A DNA stretch of 64,000 nucleotides, from positions 30,359 to 94,358 of the forward strand of contig NZ_JACMSF010000036.1 in the NCBI RefSeq assembly GCF_014257025.1, given 5' to 3'. Positions 54,695 to 62,734 of this stretch are shown piece after piece (position 1 is the stretch's first letter; each line of letters begins with the position of its first letter). The translations under genes and the position numbers were made by a program. Below the pieces are notes generated by a model. The model saw only the letters and a program-made list of their open reading frames with translations. It was not told where the DNA came from and did no database searches. Source of the DNA: Streptomyces cupreus (GTDB lineage Bacteria > Actinomycetota > Actinomycetes > Streptomycetales > Streptomycetaceae).

Positions 54695-56053
54695 GTGGCA
54701 GCAGCGCCGAGAGGTCCCAACTCCCGCCTGCGTGACGTCATCGAGGCGATCGGCTGCACCTACGAGGCTCTGGCGAAGGACATCCGGCGTATCGCGGCCG
54801 AGAACGGCGAGATCCTCCAGACCAACAAGTCGGCCGTCTCCCACTGGGCCAACGGCACACGTCGGCCGACCGGACGGACCGGCCAGTACCTCGCTGAGGC
54901 GCTGTCCCGCCGGATAGGCCGCCCCATCACTCCGGTCGAGATCGGCCTTCGAGCACCCGAAACTGCGGTGGCGCAGGAGCCCGATCCGGTTCTGGCCGCA
55001 ACCGATCTCGGCCGTGCCGACGTCGAACGCCGCCGCTTCCTTGCCGCGGCTGCCTTTACTACGGCCGGCGTGGCCATGCCTCTCGTCTACGACCACGAGG
55101 TCACCGCCCGCATGCTGCGGGCCCGCACCGGCAGCTCGCTGGTCGGGATCGAGGACGTGGAGGTCGTACGGCAGATCACCGCAGCCTTCAGTGCGGCTGA
55201 CGAACGCCTCGGCGGCGGCCATGGCCTGACCACCGTCACCGCCTACCTCGCCGACACCGCCGCTCCCATGCTCCGCGGACGCTTCCCGAACGAAGCCCTA
55301 CGGCAAGCGGCCTTCGGTGCCGTCGCCGAACTCGCGTACCTTGCTGGGTGGAAGCACCACGACCTCGGCCAGGAAGGTGCAGCACAGCGCTACTACCAGG
55401 TCGGCTACCAACTCGCCTGCGAAGCCGACCCGCGCGGCCACGCCGCCTGGATGATGCGCGCCCTCGCCCACCAATCCCTTAGCCTCAAACAGCCCCACCA
55501 CTGCGTCGACCTCGTCGAAGGAGCCCTCACCCGCGGCCTGGGCCACGTCGACGGCCAGACCGAGGCGCTACTGCACATCACCCACGCCCGCGCATACGCT
55601 GCGGTCGGCGCGAAGCCAGCAGCAGCCCGCGCCCTGCTCGCCGCCGAAGACGCCCTCCTGCGCGACGACGGTCCCCAGCCCAGCTACTCCCGCGTCAGCG
55701 GCCCGGCCGCCGGCACCGTTGCCAGCCACACCGCCCGCACCCTGACCGACCTCGCCGACCACGTCGGCACCGAGCAACAACACCGCGACGCCCTGGTGCG
55801 CTGGGACCCCGAGAAGTACAAGCGCGTCCACGCCCTCACGCACGCCGACCTCGGCGACAGCCTCGCCGCCCAGGCCCGCGCCGATGAGGCCGTCGCCGCG
55901 TGGTCACAGGCTCTGACGCTGATGGAGGGCATGACGTCCGACCGTACGCGCAAAGCGATCACCTCGCTCCGCTCCACCCTGTCCGTCTACCAGCGTCGCA
56001 AAGTGCCTGGGGCCGCCGAACTCGCCCGCCGCGCACGCGAAGCGCTGGCCTAA
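54695..56053 (+). CDS. XRE-type regulator with TPR-like C-terminal domain
   Basis: The 452-residue protein has an N-terminal XRE domain (SRLRDVIEAIGCTYEALAKDI, NKSAVSHWANGTRRP) and a long helical TPR-like domain (AAFGAVAELAYLAGWKHHDL, AARALLAAEDALL, LTHADLGDSLAAQARADEA). Such proteins are abundant in Streptomyces and often control NUDIX or nucleotide-related neighbours. GTG follows GGAGG. It is followed 36 bp on by a NUDIX gene, in the same direction. Confidence 0.88.
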   Translation: MAAAPRGPNSRLRDVIEAIGCTYEALAKDIRRIAAENGEILQTNKSAVSHWANGTRRPTGRTGQYLAEALSRRIGRPITPVEIGLRAPETAVAQEPDPVLAATDLGRADVERRRFLAAAAFTTAGVAMPLVYDHEVTARMLRARTGSSLVGIEDVEVVRQITAAFSAADERLGGGHGLTTVTAYLADTAAPMLRGRFPNEALRQAAFGAVAELAYLAGWKHHDLGQEGAAQRYYQVGYQLACEADPRGHAAWMMRALAHQSLSLKQPHHCVDLVEGALTRGLGHVDGQTEALLHITHARAYAAVGAKPAAARALLAAEDALLRDDGPQPSYSRVSGPAAGTVASHTARTLTDLADHVGTEQQHRDALVRWDPEKYKRVHALTHADLGDSLAAQARADEAVAAWSQALTLMEGMTSDRTRKAITSLRSTLSVYQRRKVPGAAELARRAREALA

Positions 56054-56088
56054 GCTGCCACCATCCGGCCGACGAAGGGACACCAGCC

Positions 56089-56589
56089 GTGGCTCAGCGG
56101 ACAACTGACGACCAGCCCAAAGCCCTGCCGCCCGCCCTCGAATCCATGACCCTGCTGGTCGCCGCCGTCATCGTCCACGACAAGGCCACCAACCGGGTCG
56201 TCCTCCTCCAGCGCAGCCAGAATGCCAAGTTCGCCCAGGGCATGTGGGATCTCCCTGTCGGCAAGAGCGAAGCCGGCGAGCCCATCACAGAGACGGCAGT
56301 GCGGGAGCTGTACGAGGAGACCGGTCTGGCCGTGAAGCCGGAAGCCCTGAAGGTCGCCCACATCATCCACGGCGCCTGGGGCGTGGAGGCCCCCAACGGC
56401 TTCCTCACCGTCGTCTTCACCGCCCACGAATGGACCGGCGAACCCGAAAACCGCGAACCACGCAAACACTCCCAGGTCTGCTGGGTCGATGCCGCCGCCA
56501 TCCCCGCGAAGTTCGTGGACACCACCGCCAGCGCCCTCCACCGCTACCTCGCGGGCGGTCCGGAAGTCTCCCTCGACGGCTGGCAGTAG
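56089..56589 (+). CDS. NUDIX hydrolase
   Basis: The 166-residue protein carries a complete NUDIX box (GKSEAGEPITETAVRELYEE plus TGL), matching GX5EX7REUXEEXGU exactly. It hydrolyses a nucleoside diphosphate linked to some group X, or a damaged (d)NTP. The GTG at 56089 lies 36 bp after the regulator stop, so the two are probably cotranscribed. The substrate is unknown. Confidence 0.93.
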   Translation: MAQRTTDDQPKALPPALESMTLLVAAVIVHDKATNRVVLLQRSQNAKFAQGMWDLPVGKSEAGEPITETAVRELYEETGLAVKPEALKVAHIIHGAWGVEAPNGFLTVVFTAHEWTGEPENREPRKHSQVCWVDAAAIPAKFVDTTASALHRYLAGGPEVSLDGWQ

Positions 56590-56648
56590 GAACGCCGAGG
56601 CCCTCATGGGCTGCGGGTGTGAAGTTCCTCCTCCACTTTTATGCGACC

Positions 56649-57212
56649 TTACGGAGCGATTCCCAGATCGCGTCGCATAACGGCTCTCATTTCACTCAGA
56701 AAGTCCCACGATCTCACGCGTCGAGCTTCAGCTGCTTCAATCGTTTCGTCTGCGTTTGCAGTGCCAAGGTCAATGCTCTTCAAGATTCCGTAGAACTTCC
56801 CGAGGTTCCCGTTGACAGCGCCAGCCGCTTCAAGCACAGAGTCAGGCACCACCATCTGGGCTTCAGCATGACGAGATCTGTGCTCTCGTCGCATTTCGTC
56901 TACATCGGCACGTATCTCATCGGTCACGGCACCAGCACGAATGGCAACAAGGTAGTTAGTTAGTGCTGTCTGATATAAACGGGCGGCGATGTTGAGCGCG
57001 ACATAGCAGGAACGCCGGGCCTCTATTCCTGCTTGCTCGGCTTGGTAGGCACGGTCTTCTCTGCGCTGCTCGTCGACCCTTTCAAGTTCTCGCATCTTGC
57101 TGCTATTGGCACTGCGTTGGGTGAGGAGCGCCGAAGCGAGCGTGCCCGCGATACCCACCAAGGCAATGACCAGAGCGCTTGTTGACGGACTCAAAATCCC
57201 CCCGAAAGTCAC
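56649..57212 (-). CDS. Membrane-anchored coiled-coil protein, partner of the RES gene
   Basis: The 187-residue protein has one N-terminal membrane segment (STSALVIALVGIAGTLASAL) and a charged coiled coil (MRELERVDEQRREDRAYQAE). A helical soluble part with DVDEMRREHRSRHAEAQMVV follows. It starts 5 bp after the RES gene stop, so it is in the same operon. GC and third-position G/C are visibly lower than in neighbours. It could anchor or sense for the RES protein; no family is recognised. Confidence 0.7.
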   Translation of the reverse strand: MTFGGILSPSTSALVIALVGIAGTLASALLTQRSANSSKMRELERVDEQRREDRAYQAEQAGIEARRSCYVALNIAARLYQTALTNYLVAIRAGAVTDEIRADVDEMRREHRSRHAEAQMVVPDSVLEAAGAVNGNLGKFYGILKSIDLGTANADETIEAAEARRVRSWDFLSEMRAVMRRDLGIAP

Positions 57213-57217
57213 CCCGA

Positions 57218-58474
57218 CTATGCGAACGGATTGTCGTTGGCCGGCGGCATCGACTCGTAGTCTCGCTTAATCTTGAAAGTGCTCAGCGATGCAGCATCCA
57301 TCTTCAGGTGGAGCTTGTCCTGTGCGAAGCGCTCGATCTCGTCGTCCCGGTCGATGCATCGCTTGTTGGGGACGTCGAGCACGATGCAGGTCTCGCCTGT
57401 CACGGCAGACGTGTACATCAAGCCGCTTACGTCACCTTCCGCGCGCTCGTGCACTTTGAGGAGGTACTCCACCAAGATCTGAGTGGGCACGTAGTCGATT
57501 TGTTCGTAGCTCTCCCGGATCGGCTTAGTCAGATCCTTGACAAAGTCCCTGAGGAACAAGATTCGGTGTCGCTCGGTAAACCGTTCGACATCGAACTCGG
57601 AGGGCACCTCGGGGATCTTACTTCCAGTCAGATCGACCACGGTGAAAGGTTGTGTTGTCTGGAACGCAGCAACACTGACGTGTGTGTCAGAGGTTCGGAC
57701 GAGGCTTTCTCTGACCGCAGTGTCTGCGTCTTCGGCACCATAGAACATGGGGATGCCAGCCGGGCTCATGCGGTTCGCTTGCTTCGCATGCTCACGTCCG
57801 GCCGTTCCTAGATCCTTTGCCCCCCAGGAAGCTCCAGCACCCGTACACGTACGGGCTCGCCAGAAGATCTTGCCTACTTCAATGGTGCGGTACAGCGCGT
57901 GCTTATCTACGTACTCACCGAGGGCTTGCAGCACCTTGGCTGGGTGGACACCGTCGGCGTCGTAATCCTGGCCTTGCCAGTCCCTGCGAAGCCAGAAGAC
58001 ATAGCGAGATTCATACATGACGGCTTCGCGGAACCGATCCCAGCCAGCACTAAGAGCTTCACTTGGCGTAGAATGCCAGAAATCGTTATCGGTCCATGTT
58101 CTTTCGATAATGGACTCGCACACGGCCTCTTGGAATTCTGGTTCAACGAAGATGTCCCCGTATTCCTCGGTGACCAGTTCCGCCGTGCTGAAGGTGTTGC
58201 CTAGGTACTCGCCCGTTTCCGAGTCGTAGCGGTGCTCGTTATCGGCATCCTCGTAACGACGTGTGACCCCATTCATGAATGCTTCGATGAAGACGTCTAG
58301 CTCAGCAGCCGGGCTTTCATCGCAGAAGCTGCATGCCTTCTCGGGCGAGGATGCCTCTCTGACCTTGCTTGCCAGGAAGGGCTCAGCAACACACTGCTCA
58401 CACACCCACTGGTCTCCGCCGGCGTACCAACCGCGGTCTTGAGCTTCCATCCAGTGCCGCTTGGCAAGCCCCAT
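57218..58474 (-). CDS. HEPN/RES-NTD and RES domain protein (toxin-like NAD-acting)
   Basis: The 418-residue protein starts with a zinc-ribbon (CEQCVAEPF, CSFCDES), then a HEPN/RES-NTD-like helical region (about residues 55-190). A RES domain follows: IFWRARTC with the conserved Arg, ANRMSPAGIPMFYGAEDADT holding Asn/Arg/Tyr, and AVRESL with Glu. RES toxins degrade NAD+ by phosphorolysis. A stand-alone RES protein with its own N-terminal domain and no Xre antitoxin beside it fits a conflict or defence effector; this is inferred. Lower GC suggests separate acquisition. Confidence 0.8.
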   Translation of the reverse strand: MGLAKRHWMEAQDRGWYAGGDQWVCEQCVAEPFLASKVREASSPEKACSFCDESPAAELDVFIEAFMNGVTRRYEDADNEHRYDSETGEYLGNTFSTAELVTEEYGDIFVEPEFQEAVCESIIERTWTDNDFWHSTPSEALSAGWDRFREAVMYESRYVFWLRRDWQGQDYDADGVHPAKVLQALGEYVDKHALYRTIEVGKIFWRARTCTGAGASWGAKDLGTAGREHAKQANRMSPAGIPMFYGAEDADTAVRESLVRTSDTHVSVAAFQTTQPFTVVDLTGSKIPEVPSEFDVERFTERHRILFLRDFVKDLTKPIRESYEQIDYVPTQILVEYLLKVHERAEGDVSGLMYTSAVTGETCIVLDVPNKRCIDRDDEIERFAQDKLHLKMDAASLSTFKIKRDYESMPPANDNPFA

Positions 58475-58653
58475 GTGGTCCCCCGTCGATTTGCAGGTTT
58501 GCGTGTTACTTCGCAGCGGTCGCTTCAGGTTCAGAGGCGGAGAGCCCCCCGCACCAGCTCGGCAGCGTCGAGCTGCAAGGCGTCGGCAATCTTGAGGGTA
58601 ACGCCCTACCAGGACACCTCAACAAGATCCTGTTACGAGCTCTGGGGTCGCTT
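58475..58653. other. Intergenic region before the RES gene
   Basis: This stretch must hold the leftward RES promoter. AT-richer sequence lies near 58480-58520. No gene is seen. Confidence 0.3.
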
Positions 58654-59043
58654 CTATGGACGGAGTTTCTCCGTGGCCGTGTCCGGGGGTTGACGCGCGT
58701 CGTTGGTGACGGCGGATCCCTCACCGCGTAGTGGGCCAGGGCCCCTGTCACGGCTAGAGACTCGCCGAGGCCCAGGACGCCGGACTGTGGGCCACTGCTC
58801 AGCCCCAGAGCGATTGGCCTCATCCAGGGAATCGCTGCCCAGCGTGCGGTAGGCCCGCATGACGCCGGCGACGAACTCGGGTGACAGATCGGCATGGACC
58901 ACGAGGGCCGCGAGTAGATGAGAGCGGTTGACGTTCTCGCCAGCGGCGAGTCCTGCTGCGACCAGTTGGTCAAGGCGCTCGTTGACGGCATCTGGCCATG
59001 CGATGAGGGTATTGCGGCGTTCTGCGCGCCACAGCAGTTCCAT
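58654..59043 (-). CDS. Small hypothetical protein, 129 aa, divergent from the hmdU-kinase-type gene
   Basis: The N-terminal half (MELLWRAERRNTLIAWPD, ERLDQLVAAGLAAGENVNRSHLLAALVVHAD) resembles the helical part of small DNA-binding or antitoxin-like proteins. The second half is Arg/Pro-rich and unordered. GAGAGG precedes the ATG. It is 48 bp from the divergent neighbour, with a palindrome between, so it may regulate that gene. Confidence 0.55.
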   Translation of the reverse strand: MELLWRAERRNTLIAWPDAVNERLDQLVAAGLAAGENVNRSHLLAALVVHADLSPEFVAGVMRAYRTLGSDSLDEANRSGAEQWPTVRRPGPRRVSSRDRGPGPLRGEGSAVTNDARQPPDTATEKLRP

Positions 59044-59074
59044 CCTGCGCCCTCTCTGGCAGCTCATCTAGATT

Positions 59075-59086
59075 CAATATATATTG
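59075..59086. promoter_or_regulatory. CAATATATATTG palindrome in the divergent promoter
   Basis: This perfect 12-bp A/T-rich palindrome lies 5 bp upstream of the rightward ATG at 59092 and 32 bp from the leftward ATG at 59043. No ribosome binding site lies between it and the rightward ATG, so a -10 inside it (TATATT) would give a leaderless message. Confidence 0.6.
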
Positions 59087-59091
59087 TGCCC

Positions 59092-60114
59092 ATGGTCACC
59101 ACGTTGCAAGCCCGACCACAGATCCACCAGGCGGAAGACTGCGATCCGCCTGCCACCGTGCGGATCTCCGGGCGCGTGCTGAAGCCCACGCCGGTGTTCG
59201 ACACTTATTGGCGGTTCGCGGCTGCACGGCACCAGGTGTATCTGGCGCGCCTAGGGGAGGTCTCGGCGCCGGCAGTACCGGACCCCGTGCTCGTCCAGCA
59301 CAGGTTCACCAATTGCTTCCGGGCCGCTGATCGGGTCAGCCAGTACCTGATCAGCCAGGTGTCATATCGCGGCGACCAAACGTGGCAAGAAGTGTTCTTC
59401 CGCACGTTGTTGTTCAAGGTCTTCAACAAGGTTCAGACCTGGCAGTTGCTCGAAGAGCACCTGGGTGAGATCACCTGGCAGGGCTACGACTACAGGGCCG
59501 TGGACCAGGTGCTGTCACGGGCGTTCGCGTCGGGTACACGCCTGTATTCCGCCGCCTACATCACGCCGCCGCCGCATCTGGGGGAGCAGCGCAAGCATCG
59601 TAATCACCTGCGCCTGGTCGAAATGTTGATGGAACAGGGGGCCCCCGAGCAGGTGCAAGAGGCTGCCTCGATGCGCGAGGCATACCAGGTGCTGTTGGGC
59701 TTTCCGGCGCTCGGCCCGTTCCTTGCGTACCAGTATCTGATCGACCTCAACTATGCGGCCGGGCTGTCGTTCTCCGAGATGGACTTCGTCGTCCCCGGGC
59801 CGGGTGCCCGCGATGGCATCCGGAAGTGCTTCGGCGCCAACGCGAGCGGCATCGAGGCCGAGGTGATCCGCTACATGGCGGACAACCAGGAGGAGCACTT
59901 CGCTCGCCTCGGCCTCACCTTCAGGGGACTGCGCGGGCGCCCCTTGCAGCTGATTGACTGTCAGAACCTGTTCTGCGAGGTCGACAAGTACGCGCGTGTG
60001 GTCCACCCGGACATCGCGGGCATCAGTGGCCGCAGCCGCATCAAGCAGCTGTACCGTCCCGACAGTGCCCCTCTGACCGCCTGGTTCCCGCCCAAGTGGG
60101 GCATCAACCCGTAA
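59092..60114 (+). CDS. 5-hmdU DNA kinase helical-domain / thymine pyrophosphorylase (ADDT)-type protein
   Basis: The 340-residue protein matches my memory of the family labelled 5-hmdU DNA kinase, helical domain, or nucleotide-kinase-domain protein: TPVFDTYWRFAAARHQVYLARL, HRFTNCFRAADRVSQYLI, FFRTLLFKVFNKVQTW, LIDLNYAAGLSFSEMDFV and VPGPGARDGIRKCF. In Iyer and colleagues' analysis such proteins are DNA-glycosylase-fold enzymes that act on 5-hydroxymethyl-uracil in phage DNA to build hypermodified thymines. No P-loop kinase domain is fused here. It converges with the thymidylate-synthase-like gene. The role in a bacterial element is unknown. Confidence 0.75.
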   Translation: MVTTLQARPQIHQAEDCDPPATVRISGRVLKPTPVFDTYWRFAAARHQVYLARLGEVSAPAVPDPVLVQHRFTNCFRAADRVSQYLISQVSYRGDQTWQEVFFRTLLFKVFNKVQTWQLLEEHLGEITWQGYDYRAVDQVLSRAFASGTRLYSAAYITPPPHLGEQRKHRNHLRLVEMLMEQGAPEQVQEAASMREAYQVLLGFPALGPFLAYQYLIDLNYAAGLSFSEMDFVVPGPGARDGIRKCFGANASGIEAEVIRYMADNQEEHFARLGLTFRGLRGRPLQLIDCQNLFCEVDKYARVVHPDIAGISGRSRIKQLYRPDSAPLTAWFPPKWGINP

Positions 60115-60149
60115 GTTTTTTCAGGTCGGTTGACGGATGCCCGTGCCGT

Positions 60150-60983
60150 TCAGGCGGCCAGCCGGGCCTGGCCTCGCAGTACCGGCCGCAGGGCCGTGAT
60201 GTCGCCCTCGATCTGGGCGTGCCCGGCGATTACCGTCAGCGCGCCGGGGCGCACCTCGGCGTGCTCTGCCAGGTAGGCCAGAAGCCGCCCCAGACCCAGG
60301 TAGTTACCGTAGGCGCGGGCCACCATGTAGTGGCTGCGGTAGAGGGCCACGGCGTGCAGGACCCGGTTGCGGTCCAGCTGGAACGAGCAGTGGCTCAGAC
60401 ACGGAAAGCCGCGCAACCCGTTGTCCTTCCCGGCGGCGTGTACCGGCGTGGCCCAGGTGTCTGTGTCCGTGTCGGTATCGTGGTCGTCACCTGTGAGGTC
60501 GGGAGCGGCCGGGTCGTCGGGATGAGCGATGTCCATCTCGTACGCCGCAGTCATCGGTCCCCTGCCCGCAGCCTGGCGGCGTATCCGATCAATGAGCGCG
60601 GTCAGCTGGTCCACAGGACCATGCTCCCCCGGGTAGGCCACGATGCGTCCGAAGTAGGTGCCGGTCGCATTTCCACGGTCGATGCGGCACAGCCTCGGAT
60701 ACATAGCCCGGTACCGGCGCACCAACTCTTCCGGGGTGCGGGAGACGGCCGCGAGTTCGGCGGGGAAGAGTGTGTTGGCCACCGTTTCGATCAGCGCATA
60801 GCCCCGCTCCTCGCGCATTTGGTCGAACTCGGCTCGCACCTGCGGATCCTCTGCCGCAGCGTTGCCGATGCGAACCAAGGTGTGCAGGGCGTCTCGCTTC
60901 GGATTGCCGGGTACGTCGAGTTTCCGACATGCCTCTTGCCAGGCAAGCGAAGTGTTGGCCTTGTCAACGATAAAGAGGGACAT
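60150..60983 (-). CDS. Thymidylate-synthase-fold protein (hydroxymethylase-like)
   Basis: The 277-residue protein keeps the TS core in its C-terminal third: PCLSHCSFQLD, ALYRSHYMVARAYGNYLGLG and VIAGHAQIEGD. The Cys195-x-x-His198 spacing is two residues longer than CH of canonical TS, as I recall for pyrimidine hydroxymethylases. The Asn of TS that reads uracil aligns with Asn227, but the Asp of RSxD is Tyr219. An acidic D/T-repeat loop (DDHDTDTDTDT) breaks the domain. It probably acts on a uracil-type nucleotide to give a 5-hydroxymethyl product; this is inferred. It lies downstream of the ImmA gene in the same orientation. Confidence 0.75.
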   Translation of the reverse strand: MSLFIVDKANTSLAWQEACRKLDVPGNPKRDALHTLVRIGNAAAEDPQVRAEFDQMREERGYALIETVANTLFPAELAAVSRTPEELVRRYRAMYPRLCRIDRGNATGTYFGRIVAYPGEHGPVDQLTALIDRIRRQAAGRGPMTAAYEMDIAHPDDPAAPDLTGDDHDTDTDTDTWATPVHAAGKDNGLRGFPCLSHCSFQLDRNRVLHAVALYRSHYMVARAYGNYLGLGRLLAYLAEHAEVRPGALTVIAGHAQIEGDITALRPVLRGQARLAA

Positions 60984-61058
60984 CTCCGTGCTCCTGACGT
61001 TAGAGGTGTACCAGTGGGGAGCTGCGCGAGGGAGAACGACTAGAAGAGGAGGCGTAGA

Positions 61059-61967
61059 TCAGGCGGGCCACAGGCTCTGGACCCCGACGCGTGGGGCCTG
61101 GCGCTCCAGGGTGAAGGCCAGTAGTTCGGAGGCCCCTGGGATGTACACGGTGGCCGAGGCGGTTCCGATGAACGCATCGATGACCTCAGCAGATCCTGAG
61201 GCGGGGGCATCGCCCAGGGAGAGCTGACCAGGCGCCTCTTCGGGGACTTGCAGTGCCGGCGACAGGTACTCGAATTTCGCCCCGGTGTTGCCGAGGATCA
61301 CGAGGTCGCTGGCATCCACCCGCACGGTGGAGCCGTGTGCACTGGTGGTGATCAGGTGAACGTGGGCCTTCCCGGGGACCGGGCCGCCCGCAAGGTCCGC
61401 CTTGATGGAGGCGGGCTTGACCCGCAGCCATTCGGTCTTCTCCGTCCGGGACAGCAGCCGCAGCCGGTGCAGGTGGTTCACTGTCCCGGCGTACGAGGTG
61501 CCCAGGATGCGGGCGATCCGATAGGCGTGCTCCGGGACCAGCGGACGACGCACCCCGATCTGGGCCAGCGCGGTCTGGATGGCAGGCAGGGGCATGAGGA
61601 ACCAGGCCGCGAACGCCTCCGCCACCTTTTCCTCGTCCGGCCAGGACCCATCCCCCCACGTGCGGGCACGGTCCAGCTCCTCGTCCAGTGCCGTGCCGTG
61701 CCCGGCCCGGTGGTGCCCCAACTCATGTGCTGCGGTGTGCCGTTGGGCCACGATGTCCAGGTTGGCGTTGAGTAGCACGGCGGGCCCGTTGTCCCGAGGT
61801 GCGGCGTACACCCCGAACAGTCGTGGCATGGGCCGCGCCATCCCGACGACGTCGGCACGCTGAAGTGCGCCGTACACGTCCACGTACCCGTTGCGGTCGA
61901 TGGCCAGGTCGCGGTGTGCTTTTACCGCCTCCATCGCGGCGACCTTGTGGGCCACGTCCCAGTTCAC
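61059..61967 (-). CDS. ImmA/IrrE family metallo-endopeptidase
   Basis: The 302-residue protein has a zinc motif HELGH (residues 81-85) with a downstream Glu in KVAEAFAAWFLMP, typical of ImmA/IrrE proteases. A helical middle and a C-terminal sensor-like beta domain follow. Such proteases cleave an XRE repressor when activated, as in ICEBs1 ImmA/ImmR and IrrE/DdrO. The start overlaps the stop of the XRE gene by ATGA, so the expected target is encoded just upstream. Confidence 0.9.
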   Translation of the reverse strand: MNWDVAHKVAAMEAVKAHRDLAIDRNGYVDVYGALQRADVVGMARPMPRLFGVYAAPRDNGPAVLLNANLDIVAQRHTAAHELGHHRAGHGTALDEELDRARTWGDGSWPDEEKVAEAFAAWFLMPLPAIQTALAQIGVRRPLVPEHAYRIARILGTSYAGTVNHLHRLRLLSRTEKTEWLRVKPASIKADLAGGPVPGKAHVHLITTSAHGSTVRVDASDLVILGNTGAKFEYLSPALQVPEEAPGQLSLGDAPASGSAEVIDAFIGTASATVYIPGASELLAFTLERQAPRVGVQSLWPA

Positions 61968-62353
61968 TCCCCGCGCTCCTGCTCCTGCTCGCCAGCCCGC
62001 CGGAACTTCAAGAACTCGGCGAAGCTGAGCACCTCCTCCCAGTCGCCGTCGGTCAAGCCGACGAGGGCGCGCGGCAGCCCGGCCAGCGCGTGCTCCCCCA
62101 GGTCTGCCTCCTCCTCCTTGGCGAGGAAGTAGGACACCGGCCGCATGTACAGGCGCGCGAGCTTCTTCAGCTCAAGGCTGTCTACCCGGCGTGAGCCGCG
62201 CTCGATGTCACTGACCGCCGATCGGGGGATGCCGGTCATGTCGGAGACATGCTGCTGCGACATGCCCAGGTAGTCGCGGGTGTTGCGAAGGCGCTCTCCA
62301 AGCAGTTCGAGCTCAGGGTCGCGGCCGCGGAGTGCGGCAGGTTCGGGGGTCAT
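61964..62353 (-). CDS. XRE family HTH regulator, ImmR-like
   Basis: The 129-residue protein has an XRE domain at about residues 18-72 (LRNTRDYLGMSQQHVSDMTG, IPRSAVSDIERGSRRV) and a short acidic tail. It overlaps the ACP gene before it and the ImmA gene after it by 4 bp each. It is probably the operon repressor, binding the GTCGGGATTCCCGAC palindrome upstream, and the substrate of the ImmA protease. Confidence 0.9.
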   Translation of the reverse strand: MTPEPAALRGRDPELELLGERLRNTRDYLGMSQQHVSDMTGIPRSAVSDIERGSRRVDSLELKKLARLYMRPVSYFLAKEEEADLGEHALAGLPRALVGLTDGDWEEVLSFAEFLKFRRAGEQEQERGE

Positions 62354-62610
62354 GACTTACGCCTTTCGTTGATCACGTTCAAGATGGTGGTGGCGAAGGT
62401 GCGCACCGACCGGGTGGAGCGAGCCGCCTCCTCGTCTGCGGGGACGCTGATGCCGTAGCGCTCCTCAATGCGGGTCAAGATCTCGACGATGAGGATGGAG
62501 TCGACGGGCAGTTCCTCGCCGGCCTCCTCCAGTTCCATCCGCAGCTCATCGGGTTCTCGGTCCTGTAGTTCGGCCAGGAACTCCACGACCACGGTGACGA
62601 TGTCCTCCAT
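62350..62610 (-). CDS. Acyl carrier protein-like protein, 86 aa
   Basis: The 86-residue acidic helical protein has the phosphopantetheine motif VDSI with Ser38 and a following EILTRIEERYGISVP helix, as in ACPs. No acyltransferase, ketosynthase or adenylation gene is nearby. It is the first gene of the leftward run ACP-XRE-ImmA-TS-like and overlaps XRE by ATGA. It may carry an acyl or amino acid group used for base or nucleotide modification; this is inferred. Confidence 0.85.
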   Translation of the reverse strand: MEDIVTVVVEFLAELQDREPDELRMELEEAGEELPVDSILIVEILTRIEERYGISVPADEEAARSTRSVRTFATTILNVINERRKS

Positions 62611-62650
62611 GGACGGCTCGATCGTGTTCAGGAGACTCTCCCGTCTGTCT

Positions 62651-62720
62651 GATTTTCCAGCATCGCTGCTCTACTATACGACACGGGGTCGGGATTCCCG
62701 ACCTGCATGCTGGATTTTCC
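62651..62720. promoter_or_regulatory. Divergent promoter/operator between ACP and MazG-like genes
   Basis: GTCGGGA-T-TCCCGAC (62688-62702) is a perfect palindrome. It is flanked by CCAGCAT (62657-62663) and ATGCTGG (62707-62713), and by two GATTTTCC copies (62651 and 62713). TATACG near 62675 is a candidate -10. It probably binds the XRE regulator and controls both directions. Confidence 0.6.
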
Positions 62721-62734
62721 GACGGGAGGAAGTT

